From NCBI RefSeq assembly GCF_016342405.1, contig NZ_JAEINN010000011.1:1-64000 (forward strand): 64,000 nt of DNA, in the 5' to 3' direction. Shown in pieces: positions 53,155 to 61,559 of this stretch (position 1 is the first letter of the stretch; every line of letters begins with the position of its first letter). A program made the position numbers and the translations under genes. This stretch comes from Maridesulfovibrio ferrireducens. GTDB lineage: Bacteria; Desulfobacterota; Desulfovibrionia; Desulfovibrionales; Desulfovibrionaceae. The notes under the pieces were generated by a model. The model had not been told where the DNA came from. It searched no databases and saw nothing but the letters and a program-made list of their open reading frames with translations.

Positions 53155-54978
53155 TTAAGCTTCTTTCTTTTCGCGGAGTCTGATTCCAAGGTCGCGAAGC
53201 TGAGTGCTTGCAACGGCTGAAGGTGCTTCAGTCATCAGACAGGTAGCCTTCTGAGTTTTAGGGAAGGCTATAACGTCTCTGATGGATTTTGCTCCGCATA
53301 GTATCATAATAAGTCTATCCAGACCAAAGGCAATGCCTCCGTGAGGCGGTGCTCCGAATTTAAGGGCGTCCATGAGGAATCCGAATTTGGAACGGGCTTC
53401 TTCTTCGCCAATACCGAGAGCTGAAAACATTTTTTGCTGCATTTCAGGGGTATGGATACGGATGGAACCGCCACCTATTTCGTAACCGTTAATTACGAGG
53501 TCATATGCACGGGCAAGAGCTTCTCCCGGATTTTCGCTGATGGTATCCATCTGTCCAACCTGCGGAGAGGTGAAAGGATGATGTCTGGCAACGTAGCGTT
53601 TTTCATCAGGGTTGTACTCAAGCAGCGGGAAGTCGGTAATCCATAATGGAGCATATGCGCTCTCATCAATAAGCTCAAATCTTTCACCGATCTTAATTCT
53701 AAGTGCTCCAAGTGCAGCATTTACGATATCAGTTGATCCGGCCTGGAAGAAAAGAATATCTCCAGCTTTTGCTTTGGTAAGTTCAGAAAGCTTTGCAATT
53801 TCTTCTTCGTTGAAAAACTTAACAATCGGAGACTGCCATTCGCCATCTTCTTTAACTTTAATCCATGCAAGTCCTTTGGAACCGTAGATTTCAACAAACT
53901 TAGTGTATTCGTCGATTTCTTTACGGCTGAGCTGCGCTCCGTTTGGAACATGCAGAACTTTGATCAGTTCAGATTTAGCAAAAACTTTGAAGTCAGAACC
54001 TTTAAAAATCTGAGTAGCTTCGAGGTGTTTCAGTTCGAAACGTACATCAGGTTTGTCCACACCGTAATCGCGCATTGCGTCAGCATAGGTCATACGCGGG
54101 AAAGCAGAAGGAAGCTCTTTTTCAATGGTTTCGGTGAAAACTGTGCGGATCATGTTTTCAGCCATGCCCATGATTGTTTCTTCGTCAGTGAAGCTCATTT
54201 CAATATCAATCTGAGTGAATTCAGGCTGACGGTCTGCGCGAAGATCTTCATCTCTGAAACATTTAACGATCTGGAAATAACGGTCGAGGCCGGAAACCAT
54301 GAGCATCTGTTTAAAGAGCTGCGGAGACTGCGGCAGAGCGTAAAATTCACCGTTGTTCATGCGGCTCGGGACCAGAAAGTCGCGTGCTCCTTCAGGAGTA
54401 CTCTTGGTGAGAACAGGTGTCTCAACTTCGAGGAATCCAAGTCCGTCAAGGAAGCGGCGAACAGACTGTGCGGCCTTGTTGCGCAGGATAAAGTTCTTGG
54501 CAAGGATAGGGCGGCGCAGGTCCAGAAAGCGATATTTAAGACGGAGCTGTTCAGCCGCGTCTGTACGGTCTTCAATGGCGAAAGGAGGAGTCTCAGAAGT
54601 ATTAAGAAGTTTCCATTCATCAACGATGATTTCAATTTCACCTGTTGTCAGAGCTTTGTTGATCATGCCGTCGGGACGGGCTCTGACCTTACCCTTGATA
54701 GCAACAACGTATTCTGAACGGATAGCGTGAGCGCGTTCGTGAACATCTGTGTTGTGCTCGGGGCTGAAAACAACCTGTGTAAGACCTTCACGGTCACGCA
54801 GATCGATGAAAATAAGTCCGCCGTGATCGCGGCGAAACTGAACCCAGCCCATGAGCAGGACTTCTTCACCGAGGTTTTTTGCGGTTACTTCATTACAATT
54901 GTGAGTTCTTTTCCAGCCTCCAAGGTCTTCAATCACTCGGTATTCGTCGTAACTGCGTTCTTCATTTTGTTCAGACAT
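53155..54978 (-). CDS. aspS: Aspartyl-tRNA synthetase
   Basis: A 607-residue class II synthetase of the bacterial type. N-terminal OB-fold anticodon domain (about 20-130; WVQFRRDHGGLIFIDLRDRE), motif 2 (FRDEDLRADRQPEFTQIDIE), the bacterial GAD insertion (about 300-430), and motif 3 (GIAFGLDRLIMILCG). The ATG at 54978 follows GGGAGAG; an ATG at 55017 lies in the hisS gene. It may charge both tRNA-Asp and tRNA-Asn, depending on whether GatCAB is present elsewhere. Second gene of the run starting with hisS. Confidence 0.97.
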   Translation of the reverse strand: MSEQNEERSYDEYRVIEDLGGWKRTHNCNEVTAKNLGEEVLLMGWVQFRRDHGGLIFIDLRDREGLTQVVFSPEHNTDVHERAHAIRSEYVVAIKGKVRARPDGMINKALTTGEIEIIVDEWKLLNTSETPPFAIEDRTDAAEQLRLKYRFLDLRRPILAKNFILRNKAAQSVRRFLDGLGFLEVETPVLTKSTPEGARDFLVPSRMNNGEFYALPQSPQLFKQMLMVSGLDRYFQIVKCFRDEDLRADRQPEFTQIDIEMSFTDEETIMGMAENMIRTVFTETIEKELPSAFPRMTYADAMRDYGVDKPDVRFELKHLEATQIFKGSDFKVFAKSELIKVLHVPNGAQLSRKEIDEYTKFVEIYGSKGLAWIKVKEDGEWQSPIVKFFNEEEIAKLSELTKAKAGDILFFQAGSTDIVNAALGALRIKIGERFELIDESAYAPLWITDFPLLEYNPDEKRYVARHHPFTSPQVGQMDTISENPGEALARAYDLVINGYEIGGGSIRIHTPEMQQKMFSALGIGEEEARSKFGFLMDALKFGAPPHGGIAFGLDRLIMILCGAKSIRDVIAFPKTQKATCLMTEAPSAVASTQLRDLGIRLREKKEA

Positions 54979-54997
54979 GGTAGTCTCTCCCGGGATT

Positions 54998-56230
54998 TTA
55001 TTTGAAATATTCATCACGCGGCAGGGATTCCTGTCCGCCTTCGATCATGTCTTTGACTGTGACCGTTCCGTTCTCAACTTCGTCCGTTCCGAATATAAAA
55101 CATTTCTTTACAGCAAGCTTGTTTGCCTGACGTAATTGACTTTTCATACTGGTGGCGACAAAAGCCGCTTCTCCTTTGAGTCCTGATTTGCGCAGTTTTT
55201 CTGCAAAAATCAAGGCATCTCCGGCCGCTCTCTGATCAACCAGAGCTATGTAGAAATCAAGTTTTTCTTGAAATTCTCCGTCCAGCAGCATGGCCAGTCT
55301 TTCCATTCCGCAGGCAAATCCTATGCCCGGAACCTGTGCTCCGCCGAGACTGTGGACCAGTCCATCATATCTTCCGCCGCCTGCAACCGCAGTCTGTGCG
55401 CCGATGTCGCCGGAAGTTACTTCAAAAGTTGTTCTCTGGTAATAGTCGAGACCGCGAACGAGTCGTGGATTCAGAGTGTAGTCCAGTCCCGCTTCATTAA
55501 TAAGAGCAATTACCGCATCAAAGTGATCTCGGCAATCTCCGCAAAGGTGATCCGGGATGGATGGAGCGTCTTTTGTAAGCTCTTTGCAACCTTTGCTTTT
55601 GCAGTCCAGAACTCTGAGTGGATTGGTTTTGACGCGACGGGTGCAGTCTTCACACAATTTATCCTGATCCACTCCGCTGAAATAATCATCAAGAGCCTTT
55701 CTGAAAACAGGTCTGCATTCAGGGCAGCCAAGTGAGTTCAGCTCGAAAGAAAGTTTGCTAAGGCCGATTTTGTTGAGAAAAGTTGAGAGCATGAGCAGGA
55801 CTTCCGCATCCGCCTGAGGCTGGCTGGCTCCGAAAACTTCTGCATTTATCTGATGAAACTGGCGCATGCGTCCAGCTTGAGGCCTTTCATAGCGGAACAT
55901 AGGACCGACAGTGAATAATTTGCTTACTTTGCCCGGCTGATAAATTTTATTTTCAACATATGCGCGGACAACACCTGCGGTGGCTTCAGGACGCATTGTG
56001 AGCGAACGGCCTTTGCGATCAGGAAAAGTATACATTTCTTTTTGCACAACATCAGTTTCTTCACCGATGGAGCGGCAGAACAGCTCGGTTTTTTCGAGAA
56101 TTGGAGTTCTCAGTTCTCCGAAACCGTAACTTGAAAAAACGTCTCTGGCTGTTTTTTCCATGAAGGCATATTTTGCACTTTCTTCAGGGAAAAGGTCTGC
56201 AACACCTTTGATTTTTTGTATTTTTGCCAT
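54998..56230 (-). CDS. hisS: Histidyl-tRNA synthetase
   Basis: A 410-residue class II synthetase. Motifs: RGVADLFPEE-type start (KGVADLFPEES), FRYERPQAGRMRQFHQIN (motif 2), LVRGLDYYQRTTFEV (HisA) and GIGFACGMERLAM (motif 3). Cysteine pairs in CRPVFRK and CEDCTRRVKTNPLRVLDCK form an insertion seen in some HisRS. The ATG at 56230 is preceded by AGAGAAG. aspS follows after 19 bases. It heads the translation-related run. Confidence 0.96.
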   Translation of the reverse strand: MAKIQKIKGVADLFPEESAKYAFMEKTARDVFSSYGFGELRTPILEKTELFCRSIGEETDVVQKEMYTFPDRKGRSLTMRPEATAGVVRAYVENKIYQPGKVSKLFTVGPMFRYERPQAGRMRQFHQINAEVFGASQPQADAEVLLMLSTFLNKIGLSKLSFELNSLGCPECRPVFRKALDDYFSGVDQDKLCEDCTRRVKTNPLRVLDCKSKGCKELTKDAPSIPDHLCGDCRDHFDAVIALINEAGLDYTLNPRLVRGLDYYQRTTFEVTSGDIGAQTAVAGGGRYDGLVHSLGGAQVPGIGFACGMERLAMLLDGEFQEKLDFYIALVDQRAAGDALIFAEKLRKSGLKGEAAFVATSMKSQLRQANKLAVKKCFIFGTDEVENGTVTVKDMIEGGQESLPRDEYFK

Positions 56231-56468
56231 AATTCTTCTCTTTGCGGATTTTCGGGGTAAATAGGAATAAAACCGGCCCGATCCCGGTTCGGGGCGTGGA
56301 ACCAAATCTCGTTAGTCCAATATGGTGCGAATGTCAAAAAAAGCAGGCTTTGCGGGATTTTTATGTATACTGGTGTTGCCAATTTTTTCTGCGTGCGGCA
56401 TTAAGCGGATGATGTTAAAATATAGATTAAAAACTTAGACAGTCCCGAAAATTCACGGAGAATATATT

Positions 56469-56939
56469 ATGAACATGATAACTACTGATGATTATGCAAG
56501 TTTTATCGGTCCCAATGCTGGTAAATATTTATTTAATTTTGCAAAATTTCAATCCCTGCGGGACGGGTTTACTGTCACTTGGCACTGGCCTGCGTTTTTG
56601 TTCGGTTTCTGGTGGTTTTTATACCGTAAAATGTATTTTTGGGCATTTGTCACATTTTTATTAGGATTTTTGCCTTTTGGTAACTTAATAGCTCAATTCG
56701 GATATGGGCTTAGTGCGTACTTTTTATATTACAGGGATAGCACTGCTAAGGCTTATGCGGTAATGTCTACATATCCGGGGCAGAATACCCGCATGATTTT
56801 AGAAGAGACTGGCGGGGTGCATGGCTGGGTTAAAATCGTGGGAATTCTTTGCTTCTTCCTGCAACCGGCATGGATCTTTGTTGTTTCACTATTGTTCGGC
56901 GGAGCTTTTGTCTGCTCATTTCAGCAGGTGATGATGTAA
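56469..56939 (+). CDS. DUF2628 family membrane protein
   Basis: A 156-residue membrane protein. The stretch HWPAFLFGFWWFLYRKMYFW matches the DUF2628 pattern (aromatic-rich turn before the first helix). About three or four hydrophobic helices follow. It starts with ATG after a GGAG-type site. A caspase-like gene follows 42 bases later on the same strand and is likely co-transcribed. Function not known. Confidence 0.75.
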   Translation: MNMITTDDYASFIGPNAGKYLFNFAKFQSLRDGFTVTWHWPAFLFGFWWFLYRKMYFWAFVTFLLGFLPFGNLIAQFGYGLSAYFLYYRDSTAKAYAVMSTYPGQNTRMILEETGGVHGWVKIVGILCFFLQPAWIFVVSLLFGGAFVCSFQQVMM

Positions 56940-56981
56940 GTTTGGGTTAGTATTTATTTTTAGCTCTGTGAGGGGAGATAT

Positions 56982-57896
56982 ATGAAAAAATTATTGTTAT
57001 CGAAAGTTAATTTTTATTTCTTCGTGTTTCTAACCGGTTGTTGTCTGTTCTTCGGTTCAGCCCAACCCTCACAAGCTCAGTCAAGGCTGGCCCTCCTTGT
57101 GGGGAATGCTGCTTACAAGAACGGCCCGCTCAAAAATCCCGTGAATGATATCAATGCAATGTCCAGCGCTCTCAAAAAATCAGGGTTTGAAGTGATGGTG
57201 CTGAAAAATGCGGATCGTGCTCAAATCGGGAAAGCTATAGATGAATTCGGCCGTAAACTTACAAAAAAAGATGTAGGTCTGTTCTATTTTTCAGGACACG
57301 GGTTGCAGGTTAAAGGTCGCAATTACCTTGTCCCCATCGGCATGAAAGTTCAGGGCGAAGCTGATGTTCAGTATGAAGCCATAGATGCCGGAAGGGTGCT
57401 TGCTAAAATGGAAGATGCCGGCAACAGAATGAATATCGTAATTCTGGATGCGTGCCGGAATAATCCGTTCAAGCGTAGTTTCAGGTCCGCTCAAAATGGT
57501 CTGGCCCAGATGGATGCTCCAACCGGATCTTTCATAGCTTTTGCCACCGCACCGGGAACGGTCGCTCTCGACGGTAAAGGTTCGAATAGCCCTTATGTTT
57601 CACACATGGTGAAAAATATGGGTAAAAAGAATCTAACTATCGAGAAGTTTTTTAAAACAGTTCGTATCGGGGTCATAAAAGATACAAGCCGTAAACAGAC
57701 TCCGTGGGAATCTTCATCACTGGTGGGTGATTTTTATTTCTCGGGTAAAAGTGCGGAGGCTCAGACCCAATCGCAGCCGAGTACAGTGCAAAGTAACAAA
57801 CCTCCACAGAGTCAACCTGCTCCGACTCCAGACCCTAGACCAGCTAAGCCTAAAAAGTCTAAGGACGATCAAATACTGGATATGTTGCTGAACTAA
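56982..57896 (+). CDS. Exported caspase-like (C14) protein
   Basis: A 304-residue protein of the caspase/metacaspase clan. After an N-terminal signal (residues about 8-33), which contains both an LTGC lipobox (Cys20) and a possible AQA cleavage site, comes a caspase domain (about 34-245). The catalytic pair is present: His106 in FYFSGHGLQ and Cys158 in ILDACRNNPF. A Pro/Gln/Ser-rich tail (about 255-290) ends in a basic segment. So the enzyme is likely active outside the inner membrane; whether it is a lipoprotein is unclear. ATG follows GAGGGGAG. Partner and substrate unknown. Confidence 0.85.
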   Translation: MKKLLLSKVNFYFFVFLTGCCLFFGSAQPSQAQSRLALLVGNAAYKNGPLKNPVNDINAMSSALKKSGFEVMVLKNADRAQIGKAIDEFGRKLTKKDVGLFYFSGHGLQVKGRNYLVPIGMKVQGEADVQYEAIDAGRVLAKMEDAGNRMNIVILDACRNNPFKRSFRSAQNGLAQMDAPTGSFIAFATAPGTVALDGKGSNSPYVSHMVKNMGKKNLTIEKFFKTVRIGVIKDTSRKQTPWESSSLVGDFYFSGKSAEAQTQSQPSTVQSNKPPQSQPAPTPDPRPAKPKKSKDDQILDMLLN

Positions 57897-57983
57897 AAAA
57901 TTGATATGTGTTGATTGAGATCACGACATAACCTGTCAGATTTTGTCGCATGTATTTATTATCCTATTATTAGTGGAAATGGT

Positions 57984-58018
57984 GAAATCTCTCAGAATCA
58001 ATGATTTTGAGAGATTTC
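57984..58018 (+). terminator. Probable terminator after the caspase-like gene
   Basis: An 11-bp perfect stem (57984-57994 with 58008-58018) 88 bases after the stop, with partial pairing inside the loop. Only a weak T-rich run follows, so efficiency is uncertain. Confidence 0.6.
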
Positions 58019-58048
58019 GTTTGTTAACCCTAATGATGGGATTTTTTT

Positions 58049-58132
58049 ATGAATAAACAGAGATATTATGTTTTACAGAAGAAGAGAAGGGAAGAATTGA
58101 ATCCTTCGGATCGGATTTACATGGCAGATTAA
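58049..58132 (+). CDS. Possible 27-residue peptide
   Basis: A very short frame (starts MNKQRYYVLQKKRREELNPS) in the 586-base gap after the caspase-like gene. It is basic and has no clear ribosome site. It could be a gene fragment. The rest of the gap up to 58354 holds only short frames; nothing else can be recognised. Confidence 0.15.
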   Translation: MNKQRYYVLQKKRREELNPSDRIYMAD

Positions 58133-58354
58133 GAGGGGTATACGGTTGCGGCTCTAATGTTGTGAATAATGTAGAAGTTTTGTCATGTTAAAAGCCAAGG
58201 ATGGAAGGGTGAGGATCTTTCCCTAGTTTTTGAATTCAGGTGAAAAGGGTGGACTTGTACCGTCCTGGAATAAGTTTTGTAATTGGCTTGTTCGGAAGTG
58301 CTTGGAGTCTTATACTTCAAGCTTTTTTGCGTTGTTTTCAATGGAGATTAGTTC

Positions 58355-58498
58355 ATGTCATTAAGAGATTCGTTTGTTCCATATGGAGAATCTGTAATTG
58401 TTGAGTCCCTTTATACAAGCATATTTACGAAAAGCCAGATTCTTAAATTGTATTTAACATACTACTTGTTGCCTAATTTATATTGGTTTCATATCTAA
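58355..58498 (+). CDS. Possible 47-residue protein in an AT-rich patch
   Basis: An ATG eight bases after GGAG opens a 47-residue frame (MSLRDSFVPYGESVIVESLY at the start, C-terminus rich in Leu and Tyr). The ribosome site is good, but there is no similarity I recognise. It nearly abuts the next frame at 58507. It may be a real small protein or a decayed gene remnant. Confidence 0.3.
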   Translation: MSLRDSFVPYGESVIVESLYTSIFTKSQILKLYLTYYLLPNLYWFHI

Positions 58499-58506
58499 TA
58501 TGTTTA

Positions 58507-58923
58507 ATGTTTGAAATTAGATCATTTCTTATTATGGTGTCGGATATTAAAGTTATTTATGTGATAAAAATTGCAATGTTTACGCTCTTTCTAATGTTGT
58601 CATCTCTTTATGCACTGAAAAGATATTTACGGTCTGAGTATCGTGGGTTAAATTTTAAATACTTATTTTTGTTTTCAATGTTTTTTTGTGCTCCTTTATT
58701 TATATTTATAGAAAATTATAGGCTTATTTTGCTTAGTAAATTGTATCTTTTCCCCGCAAAGATAATGCAAGGTATTGATGAAAATCTATTCATTCTGGTT
58801 ATAAATCAAATGGCCTTAATTATAAAGTTTATTGCACTAATATTGTTTTTAAAAATGTTCATAATAGCCGTTATTAAACAAAATAATCTGAACATAGCCA
58901 GATTTGAAAAAGAGACTCAGTAA
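58507..58923 (+). CDS. Hypothetical small membrane protein, low GC
   Basis: A 138-residue frame with four or so hydrophobic helices (IAMFTLFLMLSSLYALK; FLFSMFFCAPLFIFIE; a C-terminal one FIALILFLKMFIIAVI). I do not recognise it. Its base content is clearly more AT-rich than neighbouring genes, and no strong ribosome site precedes the ATG at 58507 (a TTG at 58483 and an ATG at 58534 are alternatives). This suggests recent acquisition or a poorly expressed gene. Followed by a strong terminator. Confidence 0.45.
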   Translation: MFEIRSFLIMVSDIKVIYVIKIAMFTLFLMLSSLYALKRYLRSEYRGLNFKYLFLFSMFFCAPLFIFIENYRLILLSKLYLFPAKIMQGIDENLFILVINQMALIIKFIALILFLKMFIIAVIKQNNLNIARFEKETQ

Positions 58924-59032
58924 TATGATGGCGACTCCAAAATATAATATTCTCACACATGACAGGTTTAAGACTCAGACGCGATTGTTTGGATTGTGTC
59001 GTTTTGAATTAAGAAATCGATTTTAGCTCATA

Positions 59033-59070
59033 AAAAAGGGCTTGGAGTGTAATCACTCCAAGCCCTTTTT
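59033..59070. terminator. Bidirectional terminator
   Basis: A perfect 17-bp stem (59033-59049 with 59054-59070), TAAT loop, with A and T runs at the ends. It lies between the AT-rich patch and the converging trmI gene. Confidence 0.92.
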
Positions 59071-59095
59071 AAATTCTATATTAACTGAAAGCGAT

Positions 59096-60091
59096 TTAGG
59101 CTTTATCAGTCGTTTCTTCTGTCGTCTCGTCATCTTTTACTTCTGGAGCGGCTTCCGGAGTTGCGGCTTCAGTTGCTTCGACAGCCGGAGCTTCGGTGAC
59201 AGTAGTTTCTTCTGTCTGAGCTTCCTCTGGCGGGGTCGTTTCTGCCTGATTTTCAACTGTAGTTTCTGCTATCTCAGGTGTAGCTTCTTTTTTTTCTTCT
59301 GTTTTCTGATCGTCACCTGACATTATGGAACTATCAAGGGAGCGGGCGAAAACAAGGAAGCCTGTGTGAGCGACCATGCGGTCATCAGGGCGCAGTCTTT
59401 CTGCGACAGGTTTCCAGCGGCGAAGAAGAATTTCAACAACTTCAATGTCAGTGAAAGGGCCTTTATCAAGTCCGGCGATAAGTTCGCTGACCTGATTAGT
59501 TGTAGGCAGCAGGAATCCGAGCATTGATCCGGGGATAACGGCTTTAGGAATGTGGTGCAGGTAGTCCCATGGAGTGCGGACGTCGAGGAAAAGAGCATCA
59601 CAATCTGTTGCCTGAAAGCCTTCTTCAATATCAAGATTAAACTGTTCAACGCGATGTGACAGTCCTGACCATTCAAGATTTTTGCTGACAAGTTTAAAGA
59701 ATTCAGGACGGCGTTCATGGGTATAAACTTTACCGGTGTCACCTACATAATAGGCTAAAGCGGTTGTCAGGCCACCTGATCCTGAGCCTGATTCAATAAC
59801 TCTGCATCCTGGACCGATTCCCAGTTTAAGCAGAAGATATCCGATTTCTTTCGGATACATAATCTGAGTCTGACGTTTTACGCCTTTGATCAAATCATGG
59901 ACTGTCGGCTTAAGAATCTGGTACTTGCGCCCCAAGTGGGTCTTAACCATTCTTCCATATCCTGCAGCGATGACGTCTTCCATAAGGATTTTGCCATCGT
60001 GGGTATGAATATCATCCCCATCCTTTACTACGCGTAAATAACGCTTGCCCTTGGGGTTTATGAGCAGTACCACTTGTCCAGCATTAAGCAT
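59096..60091 (-). CDS. trmI: tRNA (adenine-N1)-methyltransferase with a long acidic tail
   Basis: A 331-residue enzyme of the TrmI group, which makes 1-methyladenosine at position 58 of tRNA. Core motifs: VIESGSGSGGLTTALAYYV (motif I), VYTHERRPEF, and DALFLDVRTPWDYLHHIP. The last 75 or so residues are a Glu/Thr/Ala/Pro-rich tail that has no aromatic residue or cysteine after its start; it is likely disordered. The ATG at 60091 follows AGGAGG; an upstream ATG-like frame at 60148 is not needed. Monocistronic, ending near a bidirectional terminator. The tail is unusual for the family. Confidence 0.9.
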   Translation of the reverse strand: MLNAGQVVLLINPKGKRYLRVVKDGDDIHTHDGKILMEDVIAAGYGRMVKTHLGRKYQILKPTVHDLIKGVKRQTQIMYPKEIGYLLLKLGIGPGCRVIESGSGSGGLTTALAYYVGDTGKVYTHERRPEFFKLVSKNLEWSGLSHRVEQFNLDIEEGFQATDCDALFLDVRTPWDYLHHIPKAVIPGSMLGFLLPTTNQVSELIAGLDKGPFTDIEVVEILLRRWKPVAERLRPDDRMVAHTGFLVFARSLDSSIMSGDDQKTEEKKEATPEIAETTVENQAETTPPEEAQTEETTVTEAPAVEATEAATPEAAPEVKDDETTEETTDKA

Positions 60092-60521
60092 TGACTTCCT
60101 CCTGAATGAATATTCCGCCGGATTACGGTTGAAACGCGCGTAAGTCAATCCCTGACTTTTATAATATTGGGTTGTAATATTGGTCGGGGAGCACTTAAAC
60201 GCTCTGCCTTATATATTCAATACCGATTTATTGCCCTGCCTAATTTAAATTTTATTTTTTTTGAACTGCCGGAATTGTTGATAAAAACATTAATCAGCAA
60301 ATTGTCGCGGCATATATAAAATCTTGAGTTTTTAATGCAATAGGACTAGTGGTAATGTGTTCAAAGAAAGTTGTGTTTTTTAGCATGTGATTATTTTTTA
60401 TTTAAGATTTGAAGATCAGTCTGTAAATACAGTCTCTTTGAGTCTTTTTAGAGGTTTTGATCGACGAGATTGGAAGATAATTTCCATAAAATTGAATTTT
60501 TTGCTTCTTGACGGATAGAAT
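60092..60521. other. AT-rich divergent intergenic region
   Basis: This 430-base gap lies between trmI (minus) and the radical SAM gene (plus). It should carry both promoters. It has high AT content and short T runs. I see no clear promoter, RNA gene or repeat in it. Confidence 0.5.
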
Positions 60522-61502
60522 ATGGGTTATAAGTATATCTTCGGGCCGGTTTTTTCCGGTAGAATAGGTCGTTCGCTTGGTTTGGATCTGCTTGGAAAAC
60601 GGATTTGTTCCATGGATTGCGTTTATTGCGAAGTCGGAGCGACAGAGTTTCTGGTGAGTGAGCGCAGGCCTTATGTTTCCGCTACTGCAATTCTTGATGA
60701 GCTTGCAAGCTGGAAACAGGAAGGACATCTTTTGCCCGATGTGATTACTCTCGGAGGTCTTGGGGAGCCGGTTCTCAATTCCGATTTGCCCGAGATTATC
60801 AGTGGAGTTAAAAAACTTTTCCCGTCTTTGCCCGTGGCTGTATTAACAAACGCCACCCCGATGACGGACCCCGAAGTTCGCAGAGAACTGCTGGAAGCAG
60901 ATATTGTGCTTCCGTCGATGGATTCTCTTGTTGCTTCGGAATTTCGGGCCGTAAACAGGCCGTGTAAAGGAATTGATCCTGAAGACGTAGCTAAGGCTCT
61001 GATCGAATTCCGTAAGGAGTTCAAAGGTAAGATTTTTCTGGAAGTGCTCCTTTCAAGGGGATACAATGATTCGGCTGAAAATCTTTCTAAAATGAAAGCT
61101 TTTTGTTCTGAACTCTCCCCGGACCGCATTGATGTGGTCACACTTTCGCGCCCCGGAACTCTAGAGGTTGCTTTACCGGTTGATTCCGGGACTTTAGATC
61201 TTTGGAAAAAGGCTCTTGATGCCGCGCCCTGCACTGACAGGGATTGCGGTTCCGATGAAGGCGCAAAGGGAAGGAACGGCTCGGATACATCCGTCCATGT
61301 GCAGGATGGAGACTCCGCAGCATTTGACCGGATTCAGGCTTCTCTCATGCGTAGACCGCAGACAGCGCAACAACTTTCAAAAGCCCTTGAAATCTCCTTT
61401 GATGGAGTGATACAGGTGATTGAAAAGTTGGAGAACAGCGGCAAGTTGACCGTAAGGCAGACAGGTGATGAAATTTATTACAAGTTTAAGCCGGATGGTT
61501 GA
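60522..61502 (+). CDS. Radical SAM protein (COG0731-like)
   Basis: A 326-residue radical SAM enzyme. The cluster motif is ICSMDCVYCEVG (CxxxCxxC), followed by ITLGGLGEPVLNSDL and LPSMDSLVASEFRAVNRP. The C-terminal 90 residues contain a separate helix-turn-helix-like segment (RPQTAQQLSKALEISFDGV), suggesting nucleic-acid or protein binding. The family (COG0731) has several members with unclear substrates. Weak ribosome site (ACGGATAG). rng follows 57 bases later and may share its transcript. Confidence 0.82.
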   Translation: MGYKYIFGPVFSGRIGRSLGLDLLGKRICSMDCVYCEVGATEFLVSERRPYVSATAILDELASWKQEGHLLPDVITLGGLGEPVLNSDLPEIISGVKKLFPSLPVAVLTNATPMTDPEVRRELLEADIVLPSMDSLVASEFRAVNRPCKGIDPEDVAKALIEFRKEFKGKIFLEVLLSRGYNDSAENLSKMKAFCSELSPDRIDVVTLSRPGTLEVALPVDSGTLDLWKKALDAAPCTDRDCGSDEGAKGRNGSDTSVHVQDGDSAAFDRIQASLMRRPQTAQQLSKALEISFDGVIQVIEKLENSGKLTVRQTGDEIYYKFKPDG

Positions 61503-61559
61503 TACGTGATTTAAGCTTCTGAATCCGTGGAATATTTAAACTTTTCCCGGAATTAGAAA

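Noticed and set aside
53950-54717. A 255-residue open frame on the plus strand inside aspS
   Set aside because: It lies antisense to the clearly identified aspartyl-tRNA synthetase, and its sequence lacks any domain pattern.
58249-58404. A 51-residue GTG-started hydrophobic frame
   Set aside because: It overlaps the better-supported 47-residue frame, has a weak start, and shows no recognisable pattern.
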